From NCBI GenBank assembly GCA_903813345.2, contig CAIIXF020000002.1:6315772-6379771 (forward strand): 64,000 nucleotides of DNA, given 5' to 3'. This document shows positions 48,872 to 59,520 of the stretch, in pieces; positions within the stretch are counted from its first letter, which is position 1; each line of letters starts with the position of its first letter. The notes under the pieces are model-generated. The model was not told the origin of the DNA. It worked only from the letters and a program-made list of their open reading frames with translations, and ran no database searches. The position numbers and the translations under genes were made by a program. This DNA comes from Owenia fusiformis. Its lineage: Eukaryota > Annelida > Polychaeta > Sabellida > Oweniidae.

Positions 48872-49015
48872 ATCAATTTCTCTAAATAATTTGAATAAAG
48901 TGTCTGATTTTTTTGAAGATCTATACAATTTGGAGTTTAAACTTTACACCCATGTATTTCATTAGTCGTTATTTTTCCTAGTTTTGCTGTAATTTCAAAA
49001 AGAAAACGACACCCA
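48872..49015 (+). repeat. R1 repeat, copy 16, diverged
   Basis: tttctctaaataatttgaata, tctatacaatttggagttta and aaaaagaaaacgacacc. Confidence 0.62.
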
Positions 49016-49360
49016 AGTTGGTTTTTATTCTTAGGTGCCGTACTAATGAGTATGCATGTTTGTCCATTTCCTGAATTGCTTCATCCAGTGATTATAGTAA
49101 TTGTAGCTTTTATTTATTTATCTAGGGCCACTAAGGTGTTGCCCTGCAATCAATTTGCAAGCAGATAAACATTTCCCGGAGTGATAGGATTTGTTTTATT
49201 AAAGACATGAATCTGATATAAAACCTCCCAAATACAGGAATAGGTAAAAGTAAGCAACTTAACCAAAAGGCCCCGCAATATTTACCAACAATGGACTTAC
49301 ATTGATAAAACCTCTTTTACTGTAAACGTGTGAGGTTGAAAGTATTCAATGTGTAGTCAT

Positions 49361-49433
49361 GAATTGAACATGGAAAAGTTGAAAAACAACAACAGGCGAT
49401 TTTGTGAACACAACCTGTGAAAATCGCCTGTTG
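49361..49433 (+). mobile_element. M6 MITE fragment
   Basis: Only the inner half is present: gaacatggaaaagttgaaaa to gtgaaaatcgcctgttg. Confidence 0.6.
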
Positions 49434-49529
49434 AGACATACATATAGCTAGACCATTTACAACTAGACAAATTTTTTATTTTTCTCTACAAAATCTTTCG
49501 CTGCAATTTTGGTAAGGCATGCCTAGCCT

Positions 49530-49809
49530 TAGTTCAACAAGTTAAACCCAATACCACGGCTTTCATTTTTTAATCTGAATGTTCGTGTTGCCGTGGTTGG
49601 GTTTAACTTCCGTGCTATGCTTTCATTTGTTGCAAATTCTCACCATCAGTTATATATTAAACCCGCATAGAATTCCATGCGCTACCATAGGCCACCATTA
49701 AATTTTTTTGCATCAAGGGCCGAATAGGCACGGAAGTTAAACCTAGGGCAGGCCACAAGATATGTCAGATAAGAAATAAGGCCCAGACTAGGTTTAACTT
49801 GTTGAACTA
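49530..49809. mobile_element. 280-bp inverted-repeat element with 9-bp target duplication
   Basis: The ends TAGTTCAACAAGTTAAACC and GGTTTAACTTGTTGAACTA are perfect inverses, flanked by GCCTAGCCT on both sides. Inside, a second inverted pair (GGTTTAACTTCCGTG / CACGGAAGTTAAACC) and a CCACGGC / GCCGTGG hairpin give nested foldback structure. A 9-bp duplication points to Mutator-like or similar elements; there is no coding sequence. Confidence 0.88.
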
Positions 49810-50278
49810 GCCTAGCCTCATAGCAATCTACACCCATATAGAGCATACGAGAGTCATTTTCTCGCTTGAGTGACCATTTATCACCCACCAACAAGCAGAT
49901 CAGTTTGGACACCTCAGCTGAATTAATCACTTAATTTTCCCAATCCAATCAGTGAACCATGTATACTTTGTACACACACATTTTTACTTCCTAATCAGAA
50001 AATCTGACACACTTAACTCAAAACAATTTGTCTTCGACGTAAGCTTCGACTTTCCACAAACCATATTTTCTATTTTGGTCATGCAGTGAGACACTTTTTC
50101 CGTTAACAGATTTTTCAAAAGCACGTTGTGGTTGAAATCCTATATAACTTCTTGGCCAACAATTTGTTAAGCAGAGAGAATTAGCTTTAATAACTCGTTA
50201 GAATAAATGATCCTTAAAAGGATCAAATGATCAACAATCAATCATAAAATACGAGGAAATTACAAAAAAACAACTTAC

Positions 50279-50638
50279 TCATTTGGCTTAGTCTTTTCTT
50301 GATTGGCTCCTCATTATCCGAGTCACTATATGACCTTGAACTCTCAGAGGTCATCGACCTTGACCTTGGCGTTTGAGATGTTTTCCTTGGTCTATGGTCC
50401 TTGTAATTATCCCTATGGTTTCTAGATCCTCGTGGGTAATTATCCACATGGTCCTTGTTGTAATCCCTATTATCCTTATAGTTTCTAGATTCCCGTGGGT
50501 AATGTTTGTTGTAATTGTTGCCATGGTGATTTGGGGATTGCGGGTGATCAGTTTCTACATCCCCATCCGAGCCACTTTGATAGTTATAAAGTCTACCCAG
50601 CGTATCCATTTGCTCTCCGTCTTCATCACCTTTTAAAC
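50279..50638 (-). CDS. Ten-m: Teneurin, second coding exon (acidic and Arg/Asn-rich cytoplasmic region)
   Basis: This is a 360-base internal exon in phase 1 at both ends, encoding 120 residues. The acceptor is tttttattttttccag and the donor is CAAATGA|GTAAGT. A second possible acceptor upstream (attttattag) does not match the phase of exon 1 and is rejected. The product begins with an acidic stretch (LKGDEDGEQMD) and a SGSDGDVETDHPQSP segment comparable to the STGSDADSDTEGGMSP region of vertebrate teneurins. It then has a low-complexity stretch of NYKDN, NHRDN and YPRGSRN units, and ends with SRSYSDSDNEEP, which matches the LTDSDNE motif conserved in teneurin cytoplasmic domains. PIKKRL after it is a possible basic nuclear-localisation cluster, of interest because teneurin cytoplasmic domains are reported to reach the nucleus. 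The Asn/Arg/Asp-rich middle looks lineage-specific. Confidence 0.72.
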
Positions 50639-51147
50639 CTGGAAAAAATAAAAAATCTGGGTCAGGTTCCCAATCTACATCTTCCAATAGCTCCATTCTA
50701 ATAAAATCATCACAAATCATTGATCATTGAATATCATATCATTCAAATGTTTATCCACTGTTTAAGTGTTTCCTTTCATACGTGATATACAGCTTTTAAT
50801 AATTTGATTTGAAATTGCACATTTTAGCATAATTTGTGGTTTGTGATTTATGCCCTGTCTGGGGCAAGCAACAAAACAATCAATAACAACAATCAATAAC
50901 AACAATCAACATCATTGTTCCTTTGAAATTATTATTTAATCTCCCACTTAGATTCCAATTCATGAATACAAGAAATCAAATAAATTGCACTGAATGTTCC
51001 TCAAATCTTCTTAATCTTGCGTGCTACATCCACCAACAACATAATACAAATTGCAAGGCCACCGGGTACAAAATTACAAAAAGTACTAAATGAGTTGAAA
51101 AATGCAAACATAACAGAAGGAATATTCAAGAGAAGACATTGACGTAC

Positions 51148-51276
51148 AAAACATCACTACCTGCTATTTGTTACAGATAACAAACATCGAACACCAACCA
51201 CCAAATGCCGAAACACTGTCCAGAAAAAAGTTGGAGACAATAACAATATGTCAATAATTCTGGTGGTGACATAAAA
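51148..51276 (+). mobile_element. M2 MITE, nearly full length
   Basis: aaaacatcactacctgctat, ttgttacagataacaaac, ccagaaaaaagttggagac and attctggtggtgacataaaa. Confidence 0.75.
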
Positions 51277-51856
51277 TCTGTCCACAGGAAACAAATCCAA
51301 ACAGCCCAAAAATCTAAAGCTAGGTACACATAGCCCACATCGCAAGCAGGAATTGTTGTTAAAGTATACACTGATGACCACAGTTTTATAGTTACAATGT
51401 AGATGAATCTCTCTTTTAAAGAATAAACCAATGAACTTTAAAAGTAGCTTCAGCAAAAACTGAAGGAAAATGTTGTCATAATTGTGAAAAATCGCACCAG
51501 TAGTAATCCATTGAGCCCAAAGTAACATTTTTCACAGTTCTGTGAATCAGCGAAGCAGAACTGCTATGACATTTAATGACATGGTCACATTAGCAATTCC
51601 TCGAGAAGCTAAGTAAATGATGCGTATAACATTCATCTTTTTTATTAAGAATCTATATTTAAACACACATTGTAAAATCATACTTTATGGAAACTAAAAC
51701 GGAACTTTGTCCTGATCGATATCTATCACGAGTTTCGAAGTTATTTCATAATTCATTTTCTATAAAATGAGAAAACTGTTTGTTGATGGTAAGTATTACA
51801 AAATAGAATCAGAATATAACTCAAGGCTAATCATATTTTATTAATTTTACTGCTAA

Positions 51857-51960
51857 TTTGGAACCATCGTAAGTTACGATTTGGTCACAAGGCTTTGTTT
51901 GTCAAAAAGTAGACAACAGTTTTCTCAGAATCGTGATCATACCAAAAACGAACCCCAGGG
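51857..51960 (+). mobile_element. M7 MITE, copy 2, left end truncated
   Basis: ggaaccatcgtaagttacgatttggtca to accaaaaacgaaccccaggg matches 38628-38733 with scattered changes. Confidence 0.65.
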
Positions 51961-52182
51961 TAAGTGTTGACAAAATACTCCAATTACTCTTTCAATTATT
52001 TTCTCTGTTATTTCTATATTCTCAACAACAGCCACGGTGACATTTAGGTCATTAAAAAGACATTACCTAACAGAATCCAAAAATAACTGAGATCCAGATG
52101 ACAAAAGACTTAAGAAACACCAAATTGTGCCTGAGCAAACTTGCATATTTAGCCTCCCAAAAATTTCACTTTTTGTCTTTCT

Positions 52183-52322
52183 ATTTCTGTAATTTCCCTC
52201 AAAATTTCAATGCCATTTCTTGATATTTCTAAACAACTTTAAGTATAAATGTTACACCTATTGTGCTAATTCTTTGCTATTTCTCTATTTTCTCTCTAAT
52301 TTAAACAAAAAACATGAAATAA
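52183..52322 (+). repeat. R1 repeat, copy 17, diverged
   Basis: tttccctcaaaatttcaatg, gctaattctttgctatttc and aaaaaacatgaaat; it lies 120 bp before a complete copy in the same orientation. Confidence 0.6.
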
Positions 52323-52442
52323 GGTGATATTTTATAAACAGGTAAGTGACTGTTCTTACTTATCCTTCAGGACAACTTGATTGATTGTATTCAACATCCC
52401 ATTTCAAAATTTTCTCTGGATTGTCATGGCGATTTCTCACTT

Positions 52443-52587
52443 TATCTCTCTAAAATTTGAATAAACTGTCTAATTTTCTTGCATTTCTACACAATTCAAA
52501 GTATTAACTACATGTCTGAATATTTTATTTCTTGCTAATTCCACTCTTTTCCACTCTATTTTGCATTTTAAAACATGACCCCATGAC
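52443..52587 (+). repeat. R1 repeat, copy 18
   Basis: Complete; ends aaaacatgaccccatgac and is followed by attttcactccatggg. Confidence 0.85.
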
Positions 52588-53334
52588 ATTTTCACTCCAT
52601 GGGAGCATAAAGACCCATAGTTTTTTGTTCTCACATACCTTTTGATCTCAGTTTCTCTCTATTAAAGCTTTGTAAGTCGTATTGACGTCCAACAGCTAAA
52701 TCCATTTTCTACTTAATTAATCTTTTTTTCAATTTGTTGCTTATTGTATATCATTTTGTTATTGTATGTCATCGATAAAATATCAATACTTAGAGACGTA
52801 AACATTTGAAAGATTCATTTCATGAACATCCAGTTGCGGGGCTTTTAGGCGTCTGCTTGGTTCGAATGAATGAATGTAACTATCAAAGTATTCGGCTGTT
52901 TCTTAATCTTGATCTAATCAAATATCCCTTCAAAACAGATCAATGTTTTATCATTATCCAAAATGAAGGATTGCTCCAAAAGTTTTAAGAATACGTAAAT
53001 GAATAAAACACTTAAAAGCTACCAAATGTTGGTTAAATCACAAGTTTTCATTTATCTAATTAAGTTTTATTTGCTATAAGTAAAGCCTTTAGTAAGTTTT
53101 CAAAAAACTTGTGATACACTTTTTGGTAGGGGTGCTTCTAATCTAATATATCAGAAGTTCTGAGAAGATGTTTTGACTTACTTTAACATTACCAAGGTAA
53201 AACATACTCTTAATTGAAAAATGAGGATATATTTGATTACAAAATCAACATCTTGGTAAAATAAATCAGAAATCTTCACCAGAAACATGCTTGGCCCATG
53301 TACAAAACATCATCTGAATCATTCATCTTTTGCA

Positions 53335-53477
53335 TATTTTCTCTCTAAAATTTGAATAAACTGTTTAATTTTTGGGCATTTCTGTACAATTTAGAGTATT
53401 TACTACATGTTTGTATACTTTATTCCTTGCTGATTCCACTCTTTTTTACCGTATTTCACATTTCAAAACATGACCAT
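53335..53477 (+). repeat. R1 repeat, copy 19
   Basis: Complete; ttttttaccgtatttcac replaces the double ccactct block. Confidence 0.84.
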
Positions 53478-53680
53478 ATTGAGATTGTATTTTGTGGGTT
53501 GGGTAATATCTCGAGGTACTATGGGGTCAGCTGATACATTTATGGGTGGCTTAAACATGGATTTGAACCCATGATCCGTGATCTTTTTCAAGTTAATCTG
53601 AAGACAAACAGCTGGGACTTAAATGAAACACTATCAGATATACAATTGGGTGTGAGTCATGCTTTTCTGTGAAAAAGAGG

Positions 53681-53740
53681 AATTAACATGGAATAAACTA
53701 AATTAACATGGAATAAACTAAATTAACATGGAATAAACAG
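53681..53740. repeat. 20-bp tandem, 3 near-identical copies
   Basis: aattaacatggaataaacta starts at 53681, 53701 and 53721. Confidence 0.92.
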
Positions 53741-54424
53741 AACTGATTATGATATATAATAAAATGACGAAAGAGATGTACATTTTTGAGATGAAAGAAA
53801 TGAAATGCAATAAAAAGTAATAAAATGCAATGAATGGCTGTAATTTTTTGTAAGGGACATGTGTTTATTCGATAGGGTCAAACACTAATTAAACAATGTA
53901 TTTTACATTGAAAATATTTTTATTAGAATTCTTGGGATTAAAAATGTTAAAAGTCAATATGAGAAAATGTAATTGGTTTAATCAGTATTATAAATACATG
54001 TTCAACAAATATGCTTTTCTTGAACTTTCTTGAAAGCTTATTTGAAGTCAAAATGTCACAAAAATATTTGAAGAAGAAAAAGTTTCAAACTGAAAGAATT
54101 TGGAGTTGGTTTCAATAAAAACAAGAATATTATTTTAATTTTGAGAAAACACAAAGGGCAACATAAACTCATAAAAACACACAAAATGAAAAAAATCAAC
54201 CTTGGTATGAATTTAATACTCGTATTAAAGCATGTGTCCAGGTCAGTGCTTCATAGTTACCACTTTAAATAGTTATTACTTTATATTTTATATATTTAAA
54301 TTCATGACACCCTTAATAAACAAGATGCATAAAAATCAATTTGAAAATACTTCAGGATTCTTACGAAAACCATCATTATATTGAAAATGGCCAAAAAAAT
54401 ATCTCTCGTGAAATTAATACGTAT

Positions 54425-54586
54425 GGGGGTTTCATTCACTTAGGAAACAGGCAATTTTCAGAGGTTGTTTTTATAAAATCACCTGTTGTTTTTAGGGACT
54501 TTTCAGCTTTTCCATATTAAATTCATGATTTTGCCTGATGCTTTCATATATTTAGCCCGTTGTGAGAAATTCTAGTGAAACCCCTG
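54425..54586 (-). mobile_element. M6 MITE, copy 1 (inverted)
   Basis: It starts gggggtttcattcac and ends gaaattctagtgaaacccctg, so the ends are inverted GGGGTTTCA. Matches the inverse of 56429-56600. Confidence 0.75.
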
Positions 54587-54974
54587 TTAGTATATATAAA
54601 AATTCCCAAAACTATAAAATTAGAAACCATATATGCTGTAGTATCAAAAAATTCCTATCGATATATCTCAGAAAAGTTATATCTATTTATATGCTAACTT
54701 TGTTATGGGATTAGACACCGTTGAATCGTAACTTCAGAATTCCGCTATTATTATTGATTTCTCTACAAAAATATTACAGATGAAATGTCTTAAATGTCTT
54801 CCGATGAAACAAGTTATATTTCCAGAAGGGATTTTTACGAGCAAATATGCGATTAGTTTTGCATTCTACGATCATAAAGGGCACAAGGCTCATAAAGAAC
54901 TGGTCTGTTTTTATCATCTTTTCTGGCCACAATCTTATTAAAGTAATGCAACTAGATTCTGTATCACACGAGGC

Positions 54975-54986
54975 GGGGGGGGGGGG
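54975..54986. repeat. G12 homopolymer
   Basis: An uninterrupted G run follows aggc; length may vary between reads. Confidence 0.7.
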
Positions 54987-55218
54987 TATTTTGACTTGGG
55001 CTGAGTATTAAAATTGACAAAAATGGCCTTAGCATTGAGGGCGAGTTTCTAAAATCTTTTTGAGAAGTTAAAGCCAAAATATACCACTTTTAGGTTCCAT
55101 ATACCTACAATGATATCTCCCCCCCCTTCCCTGATCAAGCTGTGTAAAGTGCAAGAATGAAAAGGATAGAAGGGGTAAATACAAGAGAATTAGTTGAACA
55201 GGACACGGCAGCATCAGA

Positions 55219-55414
55219 CTCGTAGCCAGGATTTGTCAAGGGGGGGTCACTTTTTGAAGAATTCCAAGGGGGGTTCACTTGTGACAATTTTTGGACGTAA
55301 ACACTTAAAATGTGCTCAGAATAGTGAAAAACTGCGTGATTTTGAAAGATTTTTTGGCCAGGGGGCTTCGCTCGAACCCATCAACCCCCCCCCCCCCCTT
55401 GGCTACAGGCCTGG
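55219..55414 (-). mobile_element. M3 repeat, copy 2 (inverted)
   Basis: It starts gactcgtagccaggatttgtca and ends with a 14-base C tract and cttggctacaggcctgg. It is inverted relative to the other two copies and carries extra bases near the C tract. Confidence 0.75.
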
Positions 55415-56269
55415 TAAATACCAACAAGAACTTATTCTTCAACAGAAAGCTTTATACCAAGGTATCTACCTGGATTCTTTGAAGAGAGAAGGAAACTGTT
55501 ACCTGATGATAAATCCTGACATTTATCTCACTGACTGGAATCCCTATTCATAACCCTTGCGTAAAATAAATGTGTCATGTTTCGATAAATGATTCTGTTT
55601 ATAATTTAAATCTTCTGATTATGTAATACTATATTTTTTTGTAAACGCTTTAGTGAATTAATCATTTATTTATATTGTTCATTGTTCATGCCTCTCTTTT
55701 CTGTACTAAGCATAAAAAAAATACGAGAAACAGTATGAAATTTTATTCAAGAGAAATTCTATATTCCAATTAGCCAACCTAGAAAGGTATTTTTGCCCAG
55801 AAAAAAATCACACTTTAATTATATTTTGTACAATTTCCATGAAAATATTTAGAAATCACTGCAAGATAAGAAGTGGTTATATCTGAATTCAATCTTCAAT
55901 CAAGAAATTCTTCATCGATTTCACTGTATTTCATAAAAGGCTATTTGATGAGGATCTTATTTTCAGGATAAAGCCCAGGATCAGTGTCAAGAAGATCAAA
56001 GAGGCGGCTGGGGTTGTATTCACAGAAAAGGAATTAGAGGTCATTAAAACACAATTAAAAGGTGATTGGAGAATATCTAACTTCCTCTTGTTGGATAAGA
56101 CCATTGACAAGTTGAATAGTACACACTTTACACGAACAACTGGTAATTGTATATTTCTTGTGGAAAATTGATAAAAATTGATACGTAAAAACCAATCAGA
56201 GATCCTTTCTATTTACTTAAAAAACTGTGAAATGTTTAAGAGCTGCATTGACATTAAAAACATTAATGA

Positions 56270-56368
56270 AATAAAACCTGTATATCAGAACACCTCTCTC
56301 ATCCGAACACCTCTCAATGTGAACACTTTTTGGCCCCATTTGAACTGCCATAATATATTACCATGTTA
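56270..56368 (+). mobile_element. M1 MITE fragment
   Basis: aaaacctgtatatcagaacac, ctctcatccgaacacctctc and atgtgaacactttttggcc are present; the right end is missing. Confidence 0.62.
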
Positions 56369-56428
56369 ATGAATAACTGGTGATTAAAACACTCTCTTTA
56401 AAGAAGCGAAGTGGAACAAATATAAATG

Positions 56429-56600
56429 CAGGGGTTTCACTAGAATTTCTCACAACAGGCTAAATGGATGAAAACAACAGGCAAAATTAATTGAAATCAC
56501 AATTTAACATGGAAAAGTTGAAAAGTCCCTAAAAACAACCTGGCAATTTTGTGAAAACAACTGGTGAAAATCGCCTGTTGCCTGCTGCTAATGAAACCCC
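56429..56600 (+). mobile_element. M6 MITE, copy 2
   Basis: It starts caggggtttcactagaatttc and ends gctaatgaaacccc. Internal gaaaatcgcctgttg is shared with 49361-49433. It lies just 3' of putative teneurin coding exon 1. Confidence 0.78.
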
Positions 56601-56646
56601 AAAAAGGGCATATACATGTATATAAGTTTTATGTACATTTACTTAC

Positions 56647-56855
56647 CTAAATCAGGTTTTGTATTGGTAGATGCATCTCGAACATCTTCATAAATATTAT
56701 CTCCCGTCCCATATCCCGACGGATCATCCTCACCCTCTGAGGAACTATAACCACAATGCCCTCTATTATGACCCCGAGGTTTCGGCGAGGGCTTCGTTAT
56801 TGATGTCTGTGGGTACGACATTGTGATGTCACAATACTATCTTTGTCTCATATTT
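56647..56855 (-). CDS. Ten-m: Teneurin, first coding exon (N-terminal cytoplasmic domain)
   Basis: This exon encodes the first 58 residues of a putative teneurin, a type II transmembrane adhesion receptor whose N-terminus faces the cytoplasm. Read on the minus strand, an acceptor (ttttacttgcag) is followed by 34 bases of 5' UTR, then ATG at 56821, and the exon ends at TTAG|GTAAGT in phase 1. The peptide starts MSYPQTSITKPSPKPRGHNR and carries a CGYSSSEGEDD patch that resembles the CRYTSSS...SED start of vertebrate teneurins. Because the ATG follows an acceptor, at least one non-coding exon should lie further right; I could not locate it. The teneurin call rests on all three exons together; this one alone would be weak. 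Start choice: it is the first ATG that stays open to the donor. An earlier ATG in the exon opens only a four-codon uORF. Confidence 0.68.
56837..56851 (-). promoter_or_regulatory. Short upstream ORF in the 5' UTR
   Basis: Between the acceptor and the main ATG, the minus strand reads ATG AGA CAA AGA TAG, a four-codon uORF ending 15 bases before the putative teneurin start. Short uORFs of this kind can reduce initiation at the main ATG. That role is inferred, and the uORF exists only if this acceptor is used. Confidence 0.4.
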
Positions 56856-57564
56856 CTGCAAGTAAAAATGGCAATATTATTACTTTTTTAAAAAGTTAAG
56901 AGTGAAGAAATAATATTACGGCTTACAAGTGCTGAATTATGTCTTTATCCATCAAGATATTTCATATGTTTTTTTAGAACAGTCTTTGTAGTTGTAGTTT
57001 GTAGTTTTTTGTACATTGTAGTGACTGATATTGAGTCAATAAAAGATATATATATGTTAAATTCCAAGATTTATAACAATCCATTTTTCTATATTTCTAC
57101 CAATGTCCAAGCTGCATGTTTACATAACTAAATCTTCTTTTTAAGTTCCTTCTTTCTTGTGTGAAAATTTCAAAATAACTGATAGTACCATATCCCATTA
57201 GAAGTACATGTGAAAAAAATCCCACAACGAGAATCGTATTGTTTTTATTCTTCCGCTTCATTTAACCAAAATCTTTGATGAAACTTTCATGGCGTCCTAG
57301 TTATAAGTATACCATTGTTATGCCATTCAGTAGAATGAGTCAGAACCATTCATGCATCAATACCAAGCAAGTACCCACTTCAATCCCATAATGCAAACAA
57401 TATAATCCCATAATGCAAATACATTAGCAGACGTGTTGAAACTTCAGGTAATTAATAACCGTTATATAAGAGTATCAATAACAGTGTAGTATGCTATTGT
57501 TCTAAGAATGGGCAATATTGATAATACTCCCAATAATTCATTAAACCAGTGTAAATGCCTCACA

Positions 57565-57710
57565 TGGGTCATGTTTAGAAATGCAAAATTTGGTGTGAAA
57601 GAGAGAAATTAGCAAGGAATAAAGTAAACAGGGATCTAGTTAACACTCTAAATTGTATAGAAATGCAAGATAATCAAACATTTCATTCAAATTTTACAGA
57701 GAAATTGAGT
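57565..57710 (-). repeat. R1 repeat, copy 23 (inverted)
   Basis: catgggtcatgtttagaaatg, agcaaggaataaagtaaac, actctaaattgtatagaaat and caaattttacagagaaat; it retains the catggg 3' extension. Confidence 0.83.
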
Positions 57711-58051
57711 GAAAAAGGCATGACTTTAAGATACATTTTAAGCATGGAAGAATCCATTGTTAGTCTCTCTTTAGGCCATAGTCAATGGTGTCAACTTAGA
57801 TCCCTGCTGTCCAAATGTAAGAAATGTGCCCTATGAAGCATGTCATCCCAATAAAGGATGTCATCTTATTCTGAGTTGATGTCATCTCATTTTAGGTAGG
57901 TCTCATAGCCTTTCGGTCTTTCTCAATCTTTATGCATAGAAAGACTCTGATAAATCAGAGATAATAAAAAGCAGCTTAAGTCTTGACAAAAAAGCTTCAT
58001 AGGAAGGAAGGTGTTATACAGTAACAAAATCCTTTGTTATGTGGCTTTTTA

Positions 58052-58070
58052 CCCCCCCCCCCCCCCCCCC
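58052..58070. repeat. C19 homopolymer
   Basis: This is the longest homopolymer in the window and could form an i-motif on one strand and a quadruplex on the other. Assembly error in its length is likely. Confidence 0.75.
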
Positions 58071-58611
58071 TCCTTCCGGCATGAAACCTCTTATTACACC
58101 TTAAATAACAAGTAACTCAAAGGCCCCACTCTTCCAAACACCTTGACTTATCCAGAATGACAAGATTTTGCATCACAATGAAATTAATTCTGAAGCCAGC
58201 TAGAATGACCAGATAATCTGTCATGGAATTTTTTTCACTTCAACTATTAAACTAAAGACAAAGTAGAAATTTAATCACTTTAAACGCAGACAGGTAACCC
58301 ATCCATTATCAGACACGATTTTGATTAATCGAAACAACATCAATGATCCGTGACCAATCAAATTACAGCTAAAAGACTACATAAACTGCTATTAGTATTA
58401 TAGCTGCAGCAATTATCTTAGACTTAAAATCCTTGTTTATTGTTCATAAAGCTTAGATATCATTTTATCCTTGTTTCCGAAGGCTATTCGGAATTAAGCG
58501 ATTATCCCATCTTTAACTATGTCCAGAATTGACCATTTATAAGCAATTGATGATAAAACAGACATCTATTGATTGAGAGTTTTTTTATTATTCCTATGGG
58601 ATGATGTTCCC

Positions 58612-58707
58612 GATTGAGTGTTTTGTTCAATATTGTATTCAATTTTGAACAAAATACTCGATCGGCCGGGCGCCGTAGTAAAAGTCGAATAATGTGACCA
58701 AGGCATA
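58612..58707. mobile_element. M5 MITE, second copy, left end lost
   Basis: The inner hairpin (gagtgttttgttc / gaacaaaatactc), the ggccgggcgccg block and the right end aatgtgaccaaggcat are retained. The matching left inverted end is not recognisable. Confidence 0.7.
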
Positions 58708-59357
58708 AACTCAAAGAAAGCTCTGCCCTTTCTGTAAAAGAGACCCTCGGCTACAAATTCACTATACTAGACTTTGACAATCATAAGATCTATTTACTTA
58801 AACGAGACAGATTTCTAGATTAAAATAAATGTTATGAACTGGTTTCAGAACATACAACCATAATAAATATCCCAGGTACAAGATCTATGGTAATCTACAG
58901 GTAAATATTGTGGTTCTATCACCCATACATAAAATCTCGCTCCAATTTTAAATAAATATCCCACATCTTTCTCTCGCAAATTCAAAACAACTGCTAACGA
59001 TGCAATATGTAAATCTAGGATCCGTCAATCATTACATATTTACCCGATTCCTTGTTTTATCCTTTTTTGCTTGTTTTTTCTTAAGATTTTATGAAATGCA
59101 CCTGTGTGTTATTTTATTAATGGGCTGTCTACAGACTGCTTCATTAATCTAAGGTAAATGATTTACCTGGTTTACCTGCATTAATTAATCCAGATCTGAT
59201 AAAACATTTCATTATCAAAATATAATCAATGTATAAAATATAATCGTTTATTAAGAGAAATTGGAGGATGCTGAGAATAGTATGATAGGTCGGTAAGTAA
59301 ATGAATAAATGAAAAACTTTGCCATCCTTATCATTTTTCAAAATATATGTACTCACT

Positions 59358-59520
59358 CCAGGCCCCTGGCCAAAAAATCTTTCAAAATCATGCAGTTTTT
59401 CACCATTCTGAGCACTTTTTAAGTGATTTTGGCCATTTTTGGACCAAAATTGTCACAAGTGAACCCCCCTGGAATTTTTCAAAAAGTGAACCCCCTTGGC
59501 AAATCCTGTCTACAGGCCTG
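59358..59520 (+). mobile_element. M3 repeat, copy 3
   Basis: It runs from ccaggcccctggcc to cctgtctacaggcctg. The outer ggcc...ggcc ends are inverted, consistent with a MITE. Confidence 0.75.

Larger units (their letters stand above)
13549..50278 (-). other. Putative teneurin intron 2 (36.7 kb) hosting the hAT gene and the foldback element
   Basis: The flanking exons join in phase 1, so this is read as a single intron. Long 5' introns are usual in teneurin genes. It hosts a six-exon plus-strand hAT gene, a 3.3-kb foldback element and many MITEs. Bases 19000-20820, 27830-29250, 31340-34000 and 40510-41990 contain nothing I recognise beyond isolated short repeats. Confidence 0.55.
50639..56646 (-). 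other. Putative teneurin intron 1 (6 kb)
   Basis: Exon 1 ends and exon 2 starts in phase 1, which makes this one intron. It contains three R1 copies (52190, 52443, 53337), one M2, one M3, one M6 and one M7 copy, a 20-bp tandem triplet and two G/C homopolymer tracts. No other coding signal is seen. Confidence 0.55.

Noticed and set aside
50639-50690. Alternative acceptor (attttattag) for putative teneurin exon 2
   Set aside because: It would join in the wrong phase with exon 1, whereas ttttttccag at 50639 keeps the frame.
50373-50701. Plus-strand frames opposite putative teneurin exon 2
   Set aside because: They mirror a low-complexity exon on the other strand; splice sites and phase support only the minus strand.
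53559-53570. B-box-like GGGTTCAAATCC on the minus strand, possible tRNA or SINE
   Set aside because: It can form a T-arm, but no convincing A box, acceptor stem or tail was found at the right distance.
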